A program made the translations under genes and the position numbers. Source: Paracentrotus lividus (taxonomy: Eukaryota; Echinodermata; Echinoidea; Camarodonta; Echinidae). Taken from it: a DNA stretch of 64,000 nucleotides. Location: the NCBI GenBank assembly GCA_940671915.1, contig CALNVZ010002974.1, forward strand, positions 21,734,587-21,798,586, read 5' to 3'. Position 1 is the first letter of the stretch; every line of letters begins with the position of its first letter. Positions 24,596-38,943 of the stretch are shown here, one piece after another. The notes under the pieces are model-generated. The model searched no databases. It was not told where the DNA came from and worked only from the letters and a program-made list of their open reading frames with translations.

Positions 24596-25468
24596 TCATT
24601 TGATGATGCCTTCTAGGTTTGCCATCGGTAACTCAAAACCTAGAGATACCAGCAGTGAGACCAGATAGCTGAATACACAGGTTGATGTGAAGTAGTATGA
24701 CTGAAAAAAAAAATTAAAAAAAAATAAAAATAAAAGTATGTGAACACGCAGCATGACGTAAAGTAGTATGCCTTATGCTACAGTCACACAGACACTTACG
24801 TTGAGTTACGTCCGGTTGCGTCCAAAAATTATTTTCTTTACAGCGGATCCCCACGGATGCCTACTCGTCATAGTCAGCAGTGGAAATATTGATAATTTCG
24901 TTCATCCAGTAAAACAAAGAAATACATAAGAAATGATAGAATAGAAGATGAAATAAGATTAAAACAACACAAACGTATCTATACGTAAGTGTCTGTGTGA
25001 CTGTAGCATAAGAAGAACAAATACAAAAATATAAGTTTGACGAAAGTGCGAACATTCCGATTGAAACAGGAATCTGAAAAGTAAAGTGTTTAGAAAATTG
25101 TTTATTAAACATTAAACTAAGGCTATAAACGCTTTGAACATTTATCGATGAATATTATTGATTGTCGATGAATTAAATCCTCATCACAATCATCACATTC
25201 TTGCCAATCTTGATGGACAAGCAATAGGAAGAAATAATCAAACGTTTCTAGAAATAAGAACATCCCTCAAATACGGAAATCTATTATTTTCCCTCAATAG
25301 AAATATTCATATTTAATAAGAATATGTCATCACTATCATTTTCATCATTATCATCATCACCATTATCATCATCATCATCATCATCATTATCATCATTACC
25401 TTCACTATCACCACAATCGTCATCATCATCATCATCATAATCGTCATCGTCATTATCATCATCACCAT

Positions 25469-25537
<69 letters not shown>

Positions 25538-28107
25538 CATCACCTTCACTATCACCACAATCATCATAATCATCATTATTATCATTATTCATATCGCCAT
25601 CATCATCATCTCCTTCTTCTTCTTAACTTCGTCTTAACTACATGTATCATCATCATCATCATCATCATCACTACCACCACCATCCCAATCCTTCCCATTG
25701 CTACCATCAAAAGCATCATCATCATTATTCTCAATTGTTTACTTACTATATATACTGCATTTGCATTAAAGGCGTGGGATGTGTTCCCCACTAAGATGTT
25801 CATGATGAGAGGATGAAAGAGATATGCGCCAAATGTCAGTCTACATAGGGGTATCCAAGCCTTCCATGATAGGAAGTCATTGATCCATCCTAGAAGGAAC
25901 ACAATAATCATCATTTAATATCATATCATGTATGGTGCATCAAATAGGAGCTTAAATTAGCCGTTACAAGAATATGCTTCTCTCCCTCTTAACAAATAAA
26001 CAAAAAACAAAAATAAAACAAAACAAAACAGCAATAAATGCGTAAAAGTTTTCAATCTTTAAAGTGAATATCAGAAAAGAGTAATATGCTTACAGTTTTA
26101 ACATATACATTTGATATCGTGTTCGTTTCCCTAAGTAAGCCCTCCTTCACACAATTCGGTCACTTCCACTCATAAGTGAAGACAGGAAATTCTATCTCTC
26201 AATTCAATTGGAAAAAATGAGCAAAGAAAATTCCATCGGGTTCGAAGAGTTAAGGGACGACGCCTGTCTAATAATCCAGAGGTCTCAGGTTCGAATCCCA
26301 ATGGAACCCCATTTTCTTAGCTCATTTTTTCAATGTATATATTTCTGGTCAGTTCCCTTCGTTGTTAAAACCTCAATTTCTCACAAATGATTTCTCACCT
26401 CCGTAACCATAATGACAAGCAAAGATGACCCATGATAATGCGATGGACCAAGCAAAATGAGCAAATGCCATATAGATAGCATTCTCAGCTGTACTCAACG
26501 GATTCCCGTTAAACTCTCCATACAGACCATATACCACTGCTAAACCCGTAGCTACAGCAGTCATCCAGCCTACCATTACAGCAATCTATACAATAAATTG
26601 TGGGGGGGGGGGAAGAAGAAAATATGTCTTAAAGAATAATGTCTAAAAAATAAATAATAAAATCGCTAATCATAAAAAAAATATCGTGTGTGTCCTTTTG
26701 ATAATTTTACTCTTGAAATATGCCGTATATCAGGAGGGCGTTTCATGAAAGGACCTGTCAGACGTTTTATTCCACAAACTGTTATAAGCTACTGAAATGC
26801 TTGCATCCGATTGGCTGAGATCAAATTTGTTGGATAAAATGTCCGACAAGTCCTTTGATGAAATGGCCCCCAGGACAACCACCTACATAGGGTTACAGTT
26901 TGGTGTAAAGGTAGAAATTTGGCGGGGTGGTTGTGCGGGGGTAATTAAGCGGCTTTCGGAGCAGTACGGTAGCATGACTACGGTAGCTCTCCAGAGCAAA
27001 AATCGAACTGCGCATGCGCAACTCCCTTTTTGCTACCGTCTTCTTCCCAAACAGGACGGTAGTCGAGCGATTTAGCGTACGGTGTAGAATGACTACGGTA
27101 GGCAAAGTCTTGGTATGTTTTGTGTACATAAAATCAAAGAAATACATTTCAATGATAAACGCAAATGGAAGGAAGAAATATTTCATAGAAATGAAAGTTA
27201 AAGGACAAAACAAAGAAATACATAAGAAATGATTGAAGAGAAGAGAAAAGAAGGATAAAACAAAGAAATACATAAGAATTTATAGGAGAGAAAAGAAAAG
27301 AAGGATAAAACAAAGATATACATAAGAATTCATAGGAGAGAAGAAGAAAGAAGGATAAAACAAAGAAATAAATAAGAATTTATAGGAGAGAGGAGGAAAG
27401 AAGGATAAAACAAAGAAATACATAAGAATTGATAGGAGAGAAGAGGAAAGAAGGATAAAACAAAGATATACATAAGAATTTATAGGAGAGAAGAGGAAAG
27501 AAGGATAAAACAAAGAAATACATAAAAATTTATAGGAGAGAAGAAGGAAGAAGGATAAAACAAAGAAATACATAAGAATTTATAGGAGAGAAAAGAAAAG
27601 AAGGATAAAACAAAGAAATACATAAGAATTTATAGGAGAGAAGAGGAAAGAAGGATAAAACAAAGAAATACATAAGAATTTATAGAAGAGAAAAGAAAAG
27701 AAGGATAAAACAAAGAAATACATAAGAACTTATAGGAGAGAAGAGGAAAGAAGGATAAAACAAAGAAATACATGAGAAATGGTAGACAAGATGATGAAAG
27801 AAAGACAACACAAAGTAATACATTAAAATGATAGAAAAGAAGGTAACAGAAAGACAAAACAAAGAAATACATAGGAATTGGTTTAAAGAAGAAGAAATAC
27901 AGAGGAGATACACAGAAATGCTATCCACCGTCGTCTTCGCAGACTGCGAAAGTGCTTACAAGTCACGACGGTAGTGCGAATGCGAGGAGAGTACGGTCGA
28001 TTAAACCCACCGTCTTGTTACCTACCGTACTGTTCCCGAAAGCTCATTATTAACCAAGGGTAGACGTCCTAGAACCGAAATGTGCTTTCTCGGTTTTCTT
28101 GATTTAA

Positions 28108-28153
<46 letters not shown>

Positions 28154-28842
28154 GCTGTAGATGGCAAGGAAGCTTCGATAAAATTTTTAAATAGTTTATA
28201 ATTTGGATGCATGTGATGAACACAGTCTATGCTTGGTCATTATATAGTTTAGGTACATCGTTTCCCCCTTTATCATAGGAAATGGAAATCATAACTATCA
28301 CCTCAAATGCCAATACCCGGGGCCAATACATCACATGCATGTTCTGGGGACCCGCTCACTTTCTGTAACGTGTCAAAAACAAGAAGTAGGGGGAGAGAAA
28401 CAAGTGTTTCTCCTACCTCCTTGATCACACTAGGTTTTTCCCAACCCTGTGGTTATCTTCAAACTAAACTTGAAGAATTATTAGTAATGCCCAAATCCCC
28501 CTCCTTCTCCTTCCACTTAGAGAGTCAACCATACACGCATGCTCGTTCCGGGTTATACCCCCTATTAAAGGCGTTTGGAGGGGAAGCCGTGTCCCCCCCC
28601 CCCCCTATTACAGGCTTTTGGAAAAGAAGCTGCATTAGAATTATCCCCATATTACAGGCTTCTGGAGAGGGAGCCAGAAAAGTTACCCCCTTTTCACGAG
28701 TGTTTGGACCATATTCGGTGCCCAATTTTAGGAGTTGTCCTCAAAGAATTGAAAACTATATAATTAAAAATAGGTTGTCGGAAAAAAATGATAAAAGACC
28801 TCTTTTTCAATGTTTATTCGGGATTTCCCCCTCCACGAGCCC

Positions 28843-28882
<40 letters not shown>

Positions 28883-31800
28883 CGGAGAATCGGGAAGGAG
28901 CATTATGTGTAAGCTTGACCGCCTGAATGGCGGGGGGGGGGGGGGGGCGGCCCCAAATAAAATGTGGGTTAACTTTTTGTTGGTATATTACCTTGTTGAT
29001 GCGAATTCGTTTTCCTTTCCATGAGTGAAAGCAATATCCTAGCACCATCCCGACTAAGTATGGAGAGATACGGCAATACGGTTTGATATAAACCATCGAA
29101 AATATATCATGTCCACTGACGCACCGCCAAACCCTTCATGAAGAAAATACAAGATAAGACATGAATAGCAATCCGATTGGGTTTTACTCGCGCATTCAAA
29201 CTATGTTTCCTGACAAGTGAATTGGTATACATGAAAGCTCAAATAAAAATAATTATTCTGTGTACGTAGTTTTTTTAAGCAGAATGAACCCTTGGAACCA
29301 GTTAAAACAAATAAATCAAAGAAACAGATCATAATAATAACGAATATAGATAACATTATATGCGCTTAATACACTATATCCACCTTGGTGTTTCTGAAAG
29401 TTTGATAAAATCAAATAAATAATAAGTCTATTCACACATCAACAATTACTTAATATGAACACATTTCAATCATTGGTCTCTTTTATCAATTCTATCGGTA
29501 GAACATACAATTTGCTTTTTTTTTATTACAAGTAAGTTTCCCAGCACGAATATTGATATCAAAACTTTCAGGAATTATTTATCTTTTTGTTTGCAAAAAC
29601 AACTAAATCTATTGCGTAGTAGTATTATGTTGACTGTTTTGAGGGGCATGGTCGTTTCTAGGGCTCGAGGGGATCATAGTCGCGGGTCATATAGCAGATT
29701 CGGAGGTCCTAGGACTATGGCGGTCATGGTTCAGAACATGACTAAACTTTCAACCACTCAGAGGACAGGGTTATTAAAGATTCTTAAAATGACGTATGTA
29801 ACTATTCTTACATGAGAGCGACTTTGAAATCGTTGGCGACCATTAGTCCAATAGTTGTTGCAATACTCGCTACACACAAGACTGATATGATGGTCATCCC
29901 CACAACAGGTTTTCTGCAATTGAAATCATATAATAAGAAATGTTATTTTATTATAAACAAAAGTATTAGGCAATGAAAAGGCCTACTGAAGGTATAATAT
30001 AATTCAGTTTGAAAAGTGTAGCCTGCGATTGTATAAGTTCTTAATTTACTCAAATATTTTATACACAACCCTATCCATGCCAAATTTAATCTCGGATTGT
30101 GCGGACCAGTTCTCAATTAATTTCGCAATAGTTATGACTGCAATTTACCATCTTTAAAGTCGGTAAAATCTAATATAAAAACGTTCTTTTTGTAAACGCA
30201 TACTAATGAAATAACACTTTTGCTTTTGCTAAACTTATTCTATAATTTCGGAAATAGTACAGGAACATTATGATTATGTTATATTTTCAAGTTAGACTCA
30301 ATGATTTTAGGTCAAAATTGGACATTGTGTTATATTATTTTGTAAATATGTTTTTGTAATTATTAAAATGTGTTTTATTATAAATGTTTGTGGCATTAGG
30401 CAATCCTTTCCCCTTTGACTTTGACATAACAGAGATGGGAGTATGCGCCTCACATGTTGTCACTTTCTTCTGTTTTATTGAGATAGAGTTGCTTGTAAAG
30501 TTTTACAAGCACAATCATATTTCTCGTTCCAAAATGCGTCTCGAAATAGTTTTATTCGATAGATGGCGCAATACGTGTTATCATTCTTATCATTCTGTGA
30601 ACATTATATTGTTCTCGATCGCAATTGGTTCACATAGTTTCAATATCACAATTTCCCTGAAATGTTCATGAGATTATACTTAAATCATCACGTGACTAAC
30701 CTGAACAGTGCTATGAGTAATAAAGGACTGATTATGTAGAACTGCATATCATTCGCCAAATACCACGTCCAGTAGATGCACTATGGGTCAAATCAAACAC
30801 ATTCAGATATCATTAGAATCTTGTTTGGTGGCTCGATCCCTTGATTTCAGGTCACCATGTCTAACATATGAAACCCTTACAACAAAAACTAGGAATAGTG
30901 CCCCCTTAAAAAAACAACAACAAAAAACAACAACTTGAGAGGGAAAAAAAACCCGACAACAACATGCACCTTTTAGTAATCATGCAACGTTCCGGAAAAA
31001 GGAGTATTCCAGATGGGATGGGTGTCCGGACACTCAATAATATTTCAACCCGCTATTTGAAATGGTTTACAAGCAATGTCTTTTTTATTTATTTTTTAGC
31101 ATAAAATGTTAGAAAAAATTACAGAGAACAAAATATTGATGATAAGCACTATTCAGCCTACATGTCATATTCCTGAGACAAAAACAAACAAACGAGGCTT
31201 TATTCTTGTAAGGTGTCGATCCGGACACACCCAACCCCAACCTATAACAGTAAGACTTCTATAGTGGCAAATTATGCAGTCCAAGTTAATTCTGGCCGGG
31301 GGGGGGGGGAGTAATTAAAGGGGAATCCAACCCAAGGAGAGAGTCAACCTTACAGGAAAGAGGAAAATGAGAGGAGCAATCTAAAAAAAGTTTCATCAAA
31401 ATCGGTTATAAAATAAGAGAGTTATGGAAGTTTGAAAAGTCTAGTTGTTCCTTCTATGGGGATCCTCAAATTGGCATCATCGGCTTCAAAATGGTCGATC
31501 TCATGGACAACTCTCCATTCATTTTGTACACAAATTTTCAGATTTTCCCCATTTTCTTTCGAAATATATCTTACCTCCTTCTAAGCTCAACATATGTTGT
31601 GTGAAATATATTTTCCCATGACATATTTTGAGCTCAGAAGTAAGGAAGACAAATTTTGAAAGAAAATGGGGAAAATCTGAAAATTTGTGTACAAAATGAA
31701 TGGAGAGTTGTCCATGAGATCGGCCATTTTGAAGCCGATGATGCCAATTTGAGGATCCCCATAGAAGGAACAATTAGACTTTTCAAACTTCCATAACTCT

Positions 31801-34195
31801 CTTATTTTATAACCGATTTTGATGAAACTTTTTTATATTGCTCCTCTCATTTTCCTCTTTCCCAGGCACGTAACTAGGATTTTTACGGGAGGGTTCGAAA
31901 TCTGCAAAAGTGGACCAAAAGGTACATCAAATTTTTTAGTCAGCGGGGGGGGGGGAGGGTATTGGTGTGAAAAAATTTCTGCCTTCGGCCCTCAAGAAAG
32001 AGTACCTATATTAGCAATAGGGGTTGGTTTAGGTCGTTCGATCGGCCTAAAAAAAATGCATAAGCATACAAAAAACTATAATACTTTTAAATCAAATTTT
32101 TTTTTTTTTTTTGGGTGGAGCGGACCTTTGGTCGCCAGTGGATTCCCCTTTAAGATTCATTAGGTTCGAGTGAAGCAACTTAAAAACGGCTCTTGGTCAA
32201 ATTCATACAGATCAATGATATGGAATCGCAAAATATACATCATGCTTTTTTTATGAACGTAGGGAAAAGGCTCATTTTCTTACCCCGCTTGTTCCGCTAA
32301 GTGGATAGAAATTATTAATATAAAGCAGATTGGTCCACCAGTACTTTTCACAGTTGAATGTATATCGTGCCGTGTTGGCCCAGTAAGGTCCCTCGCCGAA
32401 ATATGGGCGCAGGTAGAGGGTGAATAGCATAGCAGCTCCGAGACCAGGTAACAATCTAGGGCAGTGATGTGAGAAAAGATCATTTGATCAAGGTACATAA
32501 TGAGAGAAGCAGGCAGAAATAATACAGAGAAAGAAAGAGAGAGAGAGAGAGAGAAAGAGGGAGAGAGGGAGAGAAGAGGGGGGGGGGCGGTAAAAAGACA
32601 GAGAGACTGAGGTCTCAGGGATATGTCTATTCACCCCCGACTACCCCCCCCCCCCCTTGGCGCAGGATTGCATGAAGAATTATGATATAACATCAAAGTA
32701 CATCACGTAAAACAGAATTTTAATTTTTCATGAATTATGTCTACTATTCTTTAATTCATACACTCTAAAAGCCAAGTGTTAATTTTTTCCTGTGCAAAAT
32801 CGCTGCTTAGAAAAAAGGTAGAGTATCCAACCTTCAAGCTTACATCAAAATTATATATTCTCACCCCCCCCCCCCGTGTCAATTTTCACTCGACCCACTT
32901 GCATGACACATTTTAGAGGGTAATGAAGAAAAAATAAGTATTAATTAAGTATTTTTAAATACTTAATTAGTAATGTTTAAAAACATTAAGATCACATTTT
33001 GCATGTACATTTATTCAAATTTAAACAAATATTCAAACATTAAGATGACATTGTACATGCACACTTGTTTAAATTTAGAGAAATAACTAAACAGTCACTC
33101 ATTTCGCTATTGACAACACGAACAAACGATGGTGGTCGTATATGACTTGGTACTCGTACTCACCTCCAGTATCGATGGAAGTAGAACATTGCCCATGGTA
33201 GTTGACCACCAGATCGTTTCATACGACCTAGAGAGATATACGTCAACAGCAAACCACTGCCAAACAAAAATAAAATAACAGGTTTTCCCGGTCAAGTTCA
33301 AACTATCTACGTTCACTTTGACATTTCCTTCAATCAATTTCTTCTGAAATGTGATCGCGATTAATAATCTGCATTCAATTTCGTTTATGAACATCCATTT
33401 TTTTTTAAAAGTTCAATCAAATTGCAAATTGCGCCCATCAATTTGACTTTGTGAGCAATCGTATTGCACATTGGTCAATCAAAGTCACTCCATTCATGCA
33501 CATTGGTGAAATTAATTGCATATAAACAGTTTTGATCGCACGAAAACGAAATTGGGAGCTCTTGAGAGCATTACACTTACCTGAGAAGAAAGAATGAATC
33601 AACGGATGGAAAAGCATTTATGATCGCTTGGAAAGGAAAGGTCTTCAAATATTCCAATGCGAATATACCATCCCCTATTGGAGAAAAGAAGAAGAAAGAT
33701 TATTTATAACATTGCGTTGGATATTATCCCTGTCTATATTTTTATATTGTCAAATGTTTTAATATCAAGATTTTTATGGTGATGTATTCATGTTCCACAT
33801 CACTTTGTTAAAAGCATATTAAGCAGTCTTTCGATTTCATTTATGATATCACCAATGATGTTATAAAACATTAGAAATATGCCTGCATGGTAAAACAATG
33901 CAAACGTGAGAAACCATAATGTACGCATGACTCATAACACAACATTGACAATATAAAATGAACAATCAGACATAATACCTAACCCAAATGAACAGTTTAT
34001 CTGTGATGACAATAATATCTTAAATTGGCCGGGTATACATGAGCAAGAATTCAGACGGGTAAAGGGTGATGTAAAGGCTTAATTAAAGCTGGAAAATGAA
34101 GAAAAATGTTTGCAAGATAATTTTTTATACAGGGTCAAAAGTTGTAACTCACATGGTACCAAAGAAGAAGAAAAAATCCTCATCATCCTCATCAA

Positions 34196-34245
<50 letters not shown>

Positions 34246-37200
34246 GCATCATCATCATCATCATCATCATCATTTGCATTAAATTATCCCGATGGTTATG
34301 CCTACATTGGGAGGGTGCTGGGGTTCTGGATAAGGGGCTAGTCTGGTTGCAATATTTAAGTGTTATTGCCCTAAACTTTTTTTTTTTTATATTTAAGTGA
34401 TATTGCCCTAAACTTGATTATCATGTTTGTGCCCTGTAACATAAACATTTACGATCAATTGCAAATTCGAAACAACCATTCTGATTGGTTCACAGTAGAA
34501 CTTTTGTGAAAAGGTCTCTGCAATAAGGATCCTGATTGGTTATTATCGATTTGCAATTGATTGTAACTCTGTATGTTACAGGGCCTTTGTCTTATAATAA
34601 AGGAAAGCAAATTGTATATTTCATACACTGTTAGAAATGTTTTCCTTAAAAAAAACACAGAAAGTTTCTGCAGCAGAGTCTCGAGAACACTTGTCATTTT
34701 ACTGCACATTATTGTTAATAAAATTTACAGTAAAATTACAGAAAATAGGTGTATGGATGGTATAAAACCTTACAAATTTCCTGTAATCAAACTTTTTTCC
34801 TTTTTTTAGAAATAGACTTGCTCTGTTAAATTGCAGAAAATTTCCTGTTATAACAATTTACAGAATGATTCTGTTATTTTCTTTTAAAACTTCTGGGTAT
34901 TTATTTATTTATTATTATTTTTTTTTTGGTACAGTATATGGTCATCACTGATTATATATATTAATAACACTTACAAGTGAATCCCATGGCCTGATAAATG
35001 AGCATTAATGTATGACCCAGGATGACCCAGGTCATGCTGATGACCCGGATGCCATTCAAACACAGCATACTTCCCTCTTTAGTTTCAGTCTGGAGGATCT
35101 GGGAGAGGTTACGAGTGAAGGAGAAACACAGCAGGAATCGTTCCCAGAATCCTTGGCGAACTAAAAAATGAAGAAGATGGACGAAAAGAAGAATACAATT
35201 ATAGCTTTCCGCGATCAATTTCAAACTCTTTGCAATCGAATTCGTATAATGTTCCCTCAATTTAAACGATACCTGGTCGAGCGGAGCTATCGGCCATTTA
35301 AATTAACGCTTAGAGCAAGCAAGTTCGTTTTTGTTTCTTTCATATTTCATTTTTGTGCGATCAAAACTGTTTATATGCAATTAATTTCGTCAATGACACG
35401 AAGGGACGAATTTGAGTGACGATTGAAGAATACAACTGATTACAAAATTGATCGGCGCAATTTGTAATTGGATTTAACGTTTTTTTTTTGTTGTTGTTTT
35501 TTTTTTTTTGGCCGTTCATAAACGAATTTGATTGCAGATTTTTAATCGCGATCGCATTTCGGACGAAAATGATTGAAGGAAATGTCAAATTGAAAATAGA
35601 TAGTTTGAACTTTAGCGGGGAAAACCTTTAATATAGTATATCGTCTGATAGATTTCTCTGCATGACGGTTGGTAGTACTACTTATTCATCACCCCCCCCC
35701 CCTTGTAAAAAAAAGAAAGTGCGTCCAGCTCTAGGCCCGTGCCTCTCTCTACCCGGCCGTATTCTCTCTATCATAAACCATGAAACGTTGGCAATTTGGG
35801 ATAATCATGCTGGCATGCTTTAGAATCCCACCATTCTTGGCCCTGGTCCCATTGTCATGTTACGTAATCTTTCTTACCTTTCCGCTGTTGATCATGAGCA
35901 CCTGATCCGTATCCATTTTGTTTGCTATCATGACGCAGCAATAATAATGCTTCAGAGTCCTCTATTGCTTCTTCTCTTTTCTTCTTATGTCTGAGATGTG
36001 CATCGTATAAAGCTCCAGATAACATCAGCAATGCAACCACGCAACATAGAATACTGTTGGATGACAAGTTATTAATCAGTTACTCATTAACAAGTATTTG
36101 AAACGGATAAGGGTTTGCCATGTTTATCAAATTACATGTTATACTTCTTTATTGAATGTTTGCTAAAATCTCTTCGACTGACAAATGGCTAAAATAAAAA
36201 CTCAAAACCTATCTTTTCCAGCTTTGTGACATAATTGAGGTAGCCATGCCGATAAATGAAGCTTTACAAAAATATGTTCATCATCATCATTATCATCACC
36301 ATCATAGAATAATAGGACTATATTAAATTTCTAAATCATTATGTATGAAAGCATGTGTTGATATTAGTTATATCTATTTAAACAACACTAGATGAAATTG
36401 ATAACTTTATGAAACAACTTAAAGAATGATAGATTAATTCATTAACAAAATATTTCTTTGTAATTTTGATAACTCGATTGAGCCTCAAAAACCGAATAAG
36501 AAAGTCTGAAGACAAATATTTAAATATATTCGTTACCACTCGGACAATTCTTTCTGTTTACATAAGTCAAGTCCGTACGTCAATCAATTTACTAAGTTAC
36601 TAGTACTTGATTTTTCTTTAGACATCACAACAACAAAAAATAAAACAAAAATGCAAAACAAATGTTTTTTATCAGTGTTATGGATCTACCGATAGGGATT
36701 TTAATAAGTTGTAATGACCTCCTCCCCCCCAAAAAAAAAAATAAAAATAAAAATAAAAATAATAAAAATAAAATAAATAAAAATTAATGAATAAATCAAT
36801 CAATAAATTAAAACAATTAAAATAAATAAATAAAATAAGTAAAATAAAAATGAAAATAAAAATAAATAAGAAAATAAAAAATAAAAAAATAAATATGAAA
36901 ATGAAATAAATAAAATAGAAAATGAAAACAAAAAATAAAAATAAATAAAACCCAACAAAACCTTTTTTTTTTTTTTTTTTTTACTGAAAAGACAAGAATA
37001 TATGTTTGATATACTTACACTGTGCCATAAAACCTGGATTGTATGGACGAGGTGGGAATGTTGCACATTGGACCCTCGTTACCTTTGGGTTCAAGTCTTC
37101 CAAATCATTCATACTCAAGATTATCTGGATGATGAAAGAATATTTAAACTTATAAAACGAATCTGAAGTATGTTTGCTAAATACGACAATCTGTAATAAA

Positions 37201-38905
37201 CAACTTTATTCAAATTAGGTCAAAGACTCAAAGCCGCACATGAATGATAGAGAACTTGATTTATATCTCGTGTTTAGGTTCCTTGAAATACAAGCAAACT
37301 TGTTGAAGGTTTGATGAGATAAGACTGGTGTGATTGAGTCACTATCAATGGTCACCTTGTCTATATAAATGACCTTTCTTATTCCGAATAATGTTCATCC
37401 AAGTTACAAATTTATTTATCTATATAACGGACACATGTCATGAGTTGGGTGGAAAATGCGTTACATATCAAAAAATTGTAGAAATGTACATTGTCACAAT
37501 CAAACATCTCTAGTTTCTTAGTAGTAAGTCAGACATGTATAAAGTATATATATATTGAAGCAGAGATTGAAAGGAGGATGATTAACATATTTTTTGTGCT
37601 GTATAATGTGTGTATAAAGCTATACAGAGTGTTACAGGAAAACTGGTTGAAAAACTTCACAATTTTACCGGCGAATCTTTTCTAATCTTTTCACCAAATG
37701 AAATGAATCATCGTAGATTGTGTACATAAGACGCTATGCTTCTAAAAATAATAACTTGTAATACAAAATTATTATTTACTAAACCGCGGTACAGGTTGTC
37801 AAAAAGAAGAAAAATAGTGCAAAAGGGCAGAAATCCTGTCTTTTACACTTGGATTACAAACTCAAACAAAGTTTATTGCAAGTAATATGTTTCCACTTAA
37901 TTGTGTTTTACATGCATGCAAAGAAAATGGCGAAAAAATGACAATTATTGTTATAAAATTGCATGTGACAATTTTTGATGCCTGCAATGCATTGTCTATG
38001 AGGATGTGTGCATTAAGTTTTGTTTAATTGATTAATTAATTGATTAGATTACTTTTGAAAACCTTTTCTTCCATTTATCTAGAACCACATAAATTCTCAA
38101 GAGAATGAATATCACTCAACCCATAAGACCAATTGGCTGTAAAGATATAACGCAGCAAACAATAAGAAAGTAACAAAAATGGGAATTCCTCTATGTTTAA
38201 CACGTGCCTCCACCGTAGGATCTTCCACCGTAGGATCCTCCACCCCTTACCCTACTCCACTAAAAGCATCTTTGTATTAAAACTATAAGCATAGCGAAGC
38301 TGAAACTTCACAGACATGTAGCCTGATAAATTATCTACAATATGAATTATTGCACAGCTTATGACTATACATCATTTTCATGCTATGTAAAAAAAATGTG
38401 ATGATTTTCCCTCCAAAATGTAACGCCTCCACCCTTTTACAATACCCCAACTTGTGACACATGGCCATACATGATCATGGTGCTTCCATGTGGTTTAGAT
38501 AAACATAATTTCTTGAGTTTCCAGAAACAATTACATACATTACAGCTTGGGAAATGATTATTAGACCAAATCATAATAGGAGTTCTCATATGACTTGGAC
38601 CAATAATCATTTCCCGAGCTGTATTCATGTAGGCCTATTACAATACTCAAGGTAGATTGTCTACAATCTTGAATTACGAAGTAAATTATTAAAAGATCAC
38701 TAAATACGTCCATATAAATGAAACTTAATCGATGTCATTAGATATTTAGCTCCACATATATACATAGATGATTTGAAGACAGAGTGACTCATTTTTCTTA
38801 CAATTATTTCAGTTATGGAATTAGCTACATCTGTCTCTCCGCATTCACTAGGAAGACATAGACCCCATCTCATCACAGGTGACATCTATTTCACCAAGAG
38901 AGAGA

Positions 38906-38943
<38 letters not shown>

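Noticed and set aside
25284-25592. Acidic, Asp-rich minus-strand frame of 102 codons
   Set aside because: Direct product of the (TCA)n repeat inside an NRF-gene intron.
27280-27928. Overlapping Phe/Leu/Tyr-rich minus-strand frames resembling membrane proteins
   Set aside because: They follow the 50-bp minisatellite; frame persistence comes from repeat composition.
28307-28846. Longest plus-strand frame in the window (179 codons)
   Set aside because: Opposite strand of an NRF intron, crosses C homopolymers and a short tandem repeat, no recognisable domain.
34110-34400. Poly-Ile and poly-Ser frames
   Set aside because: They arise from the trinucleotide microsatellite at 34165-34275.
38221-38250. 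Short direct repeats (CCACCGTAGGATC) as a possible CRISPR-like array
   Set aside because: Only two to three adjacent copies without spacers, in an animal genome.
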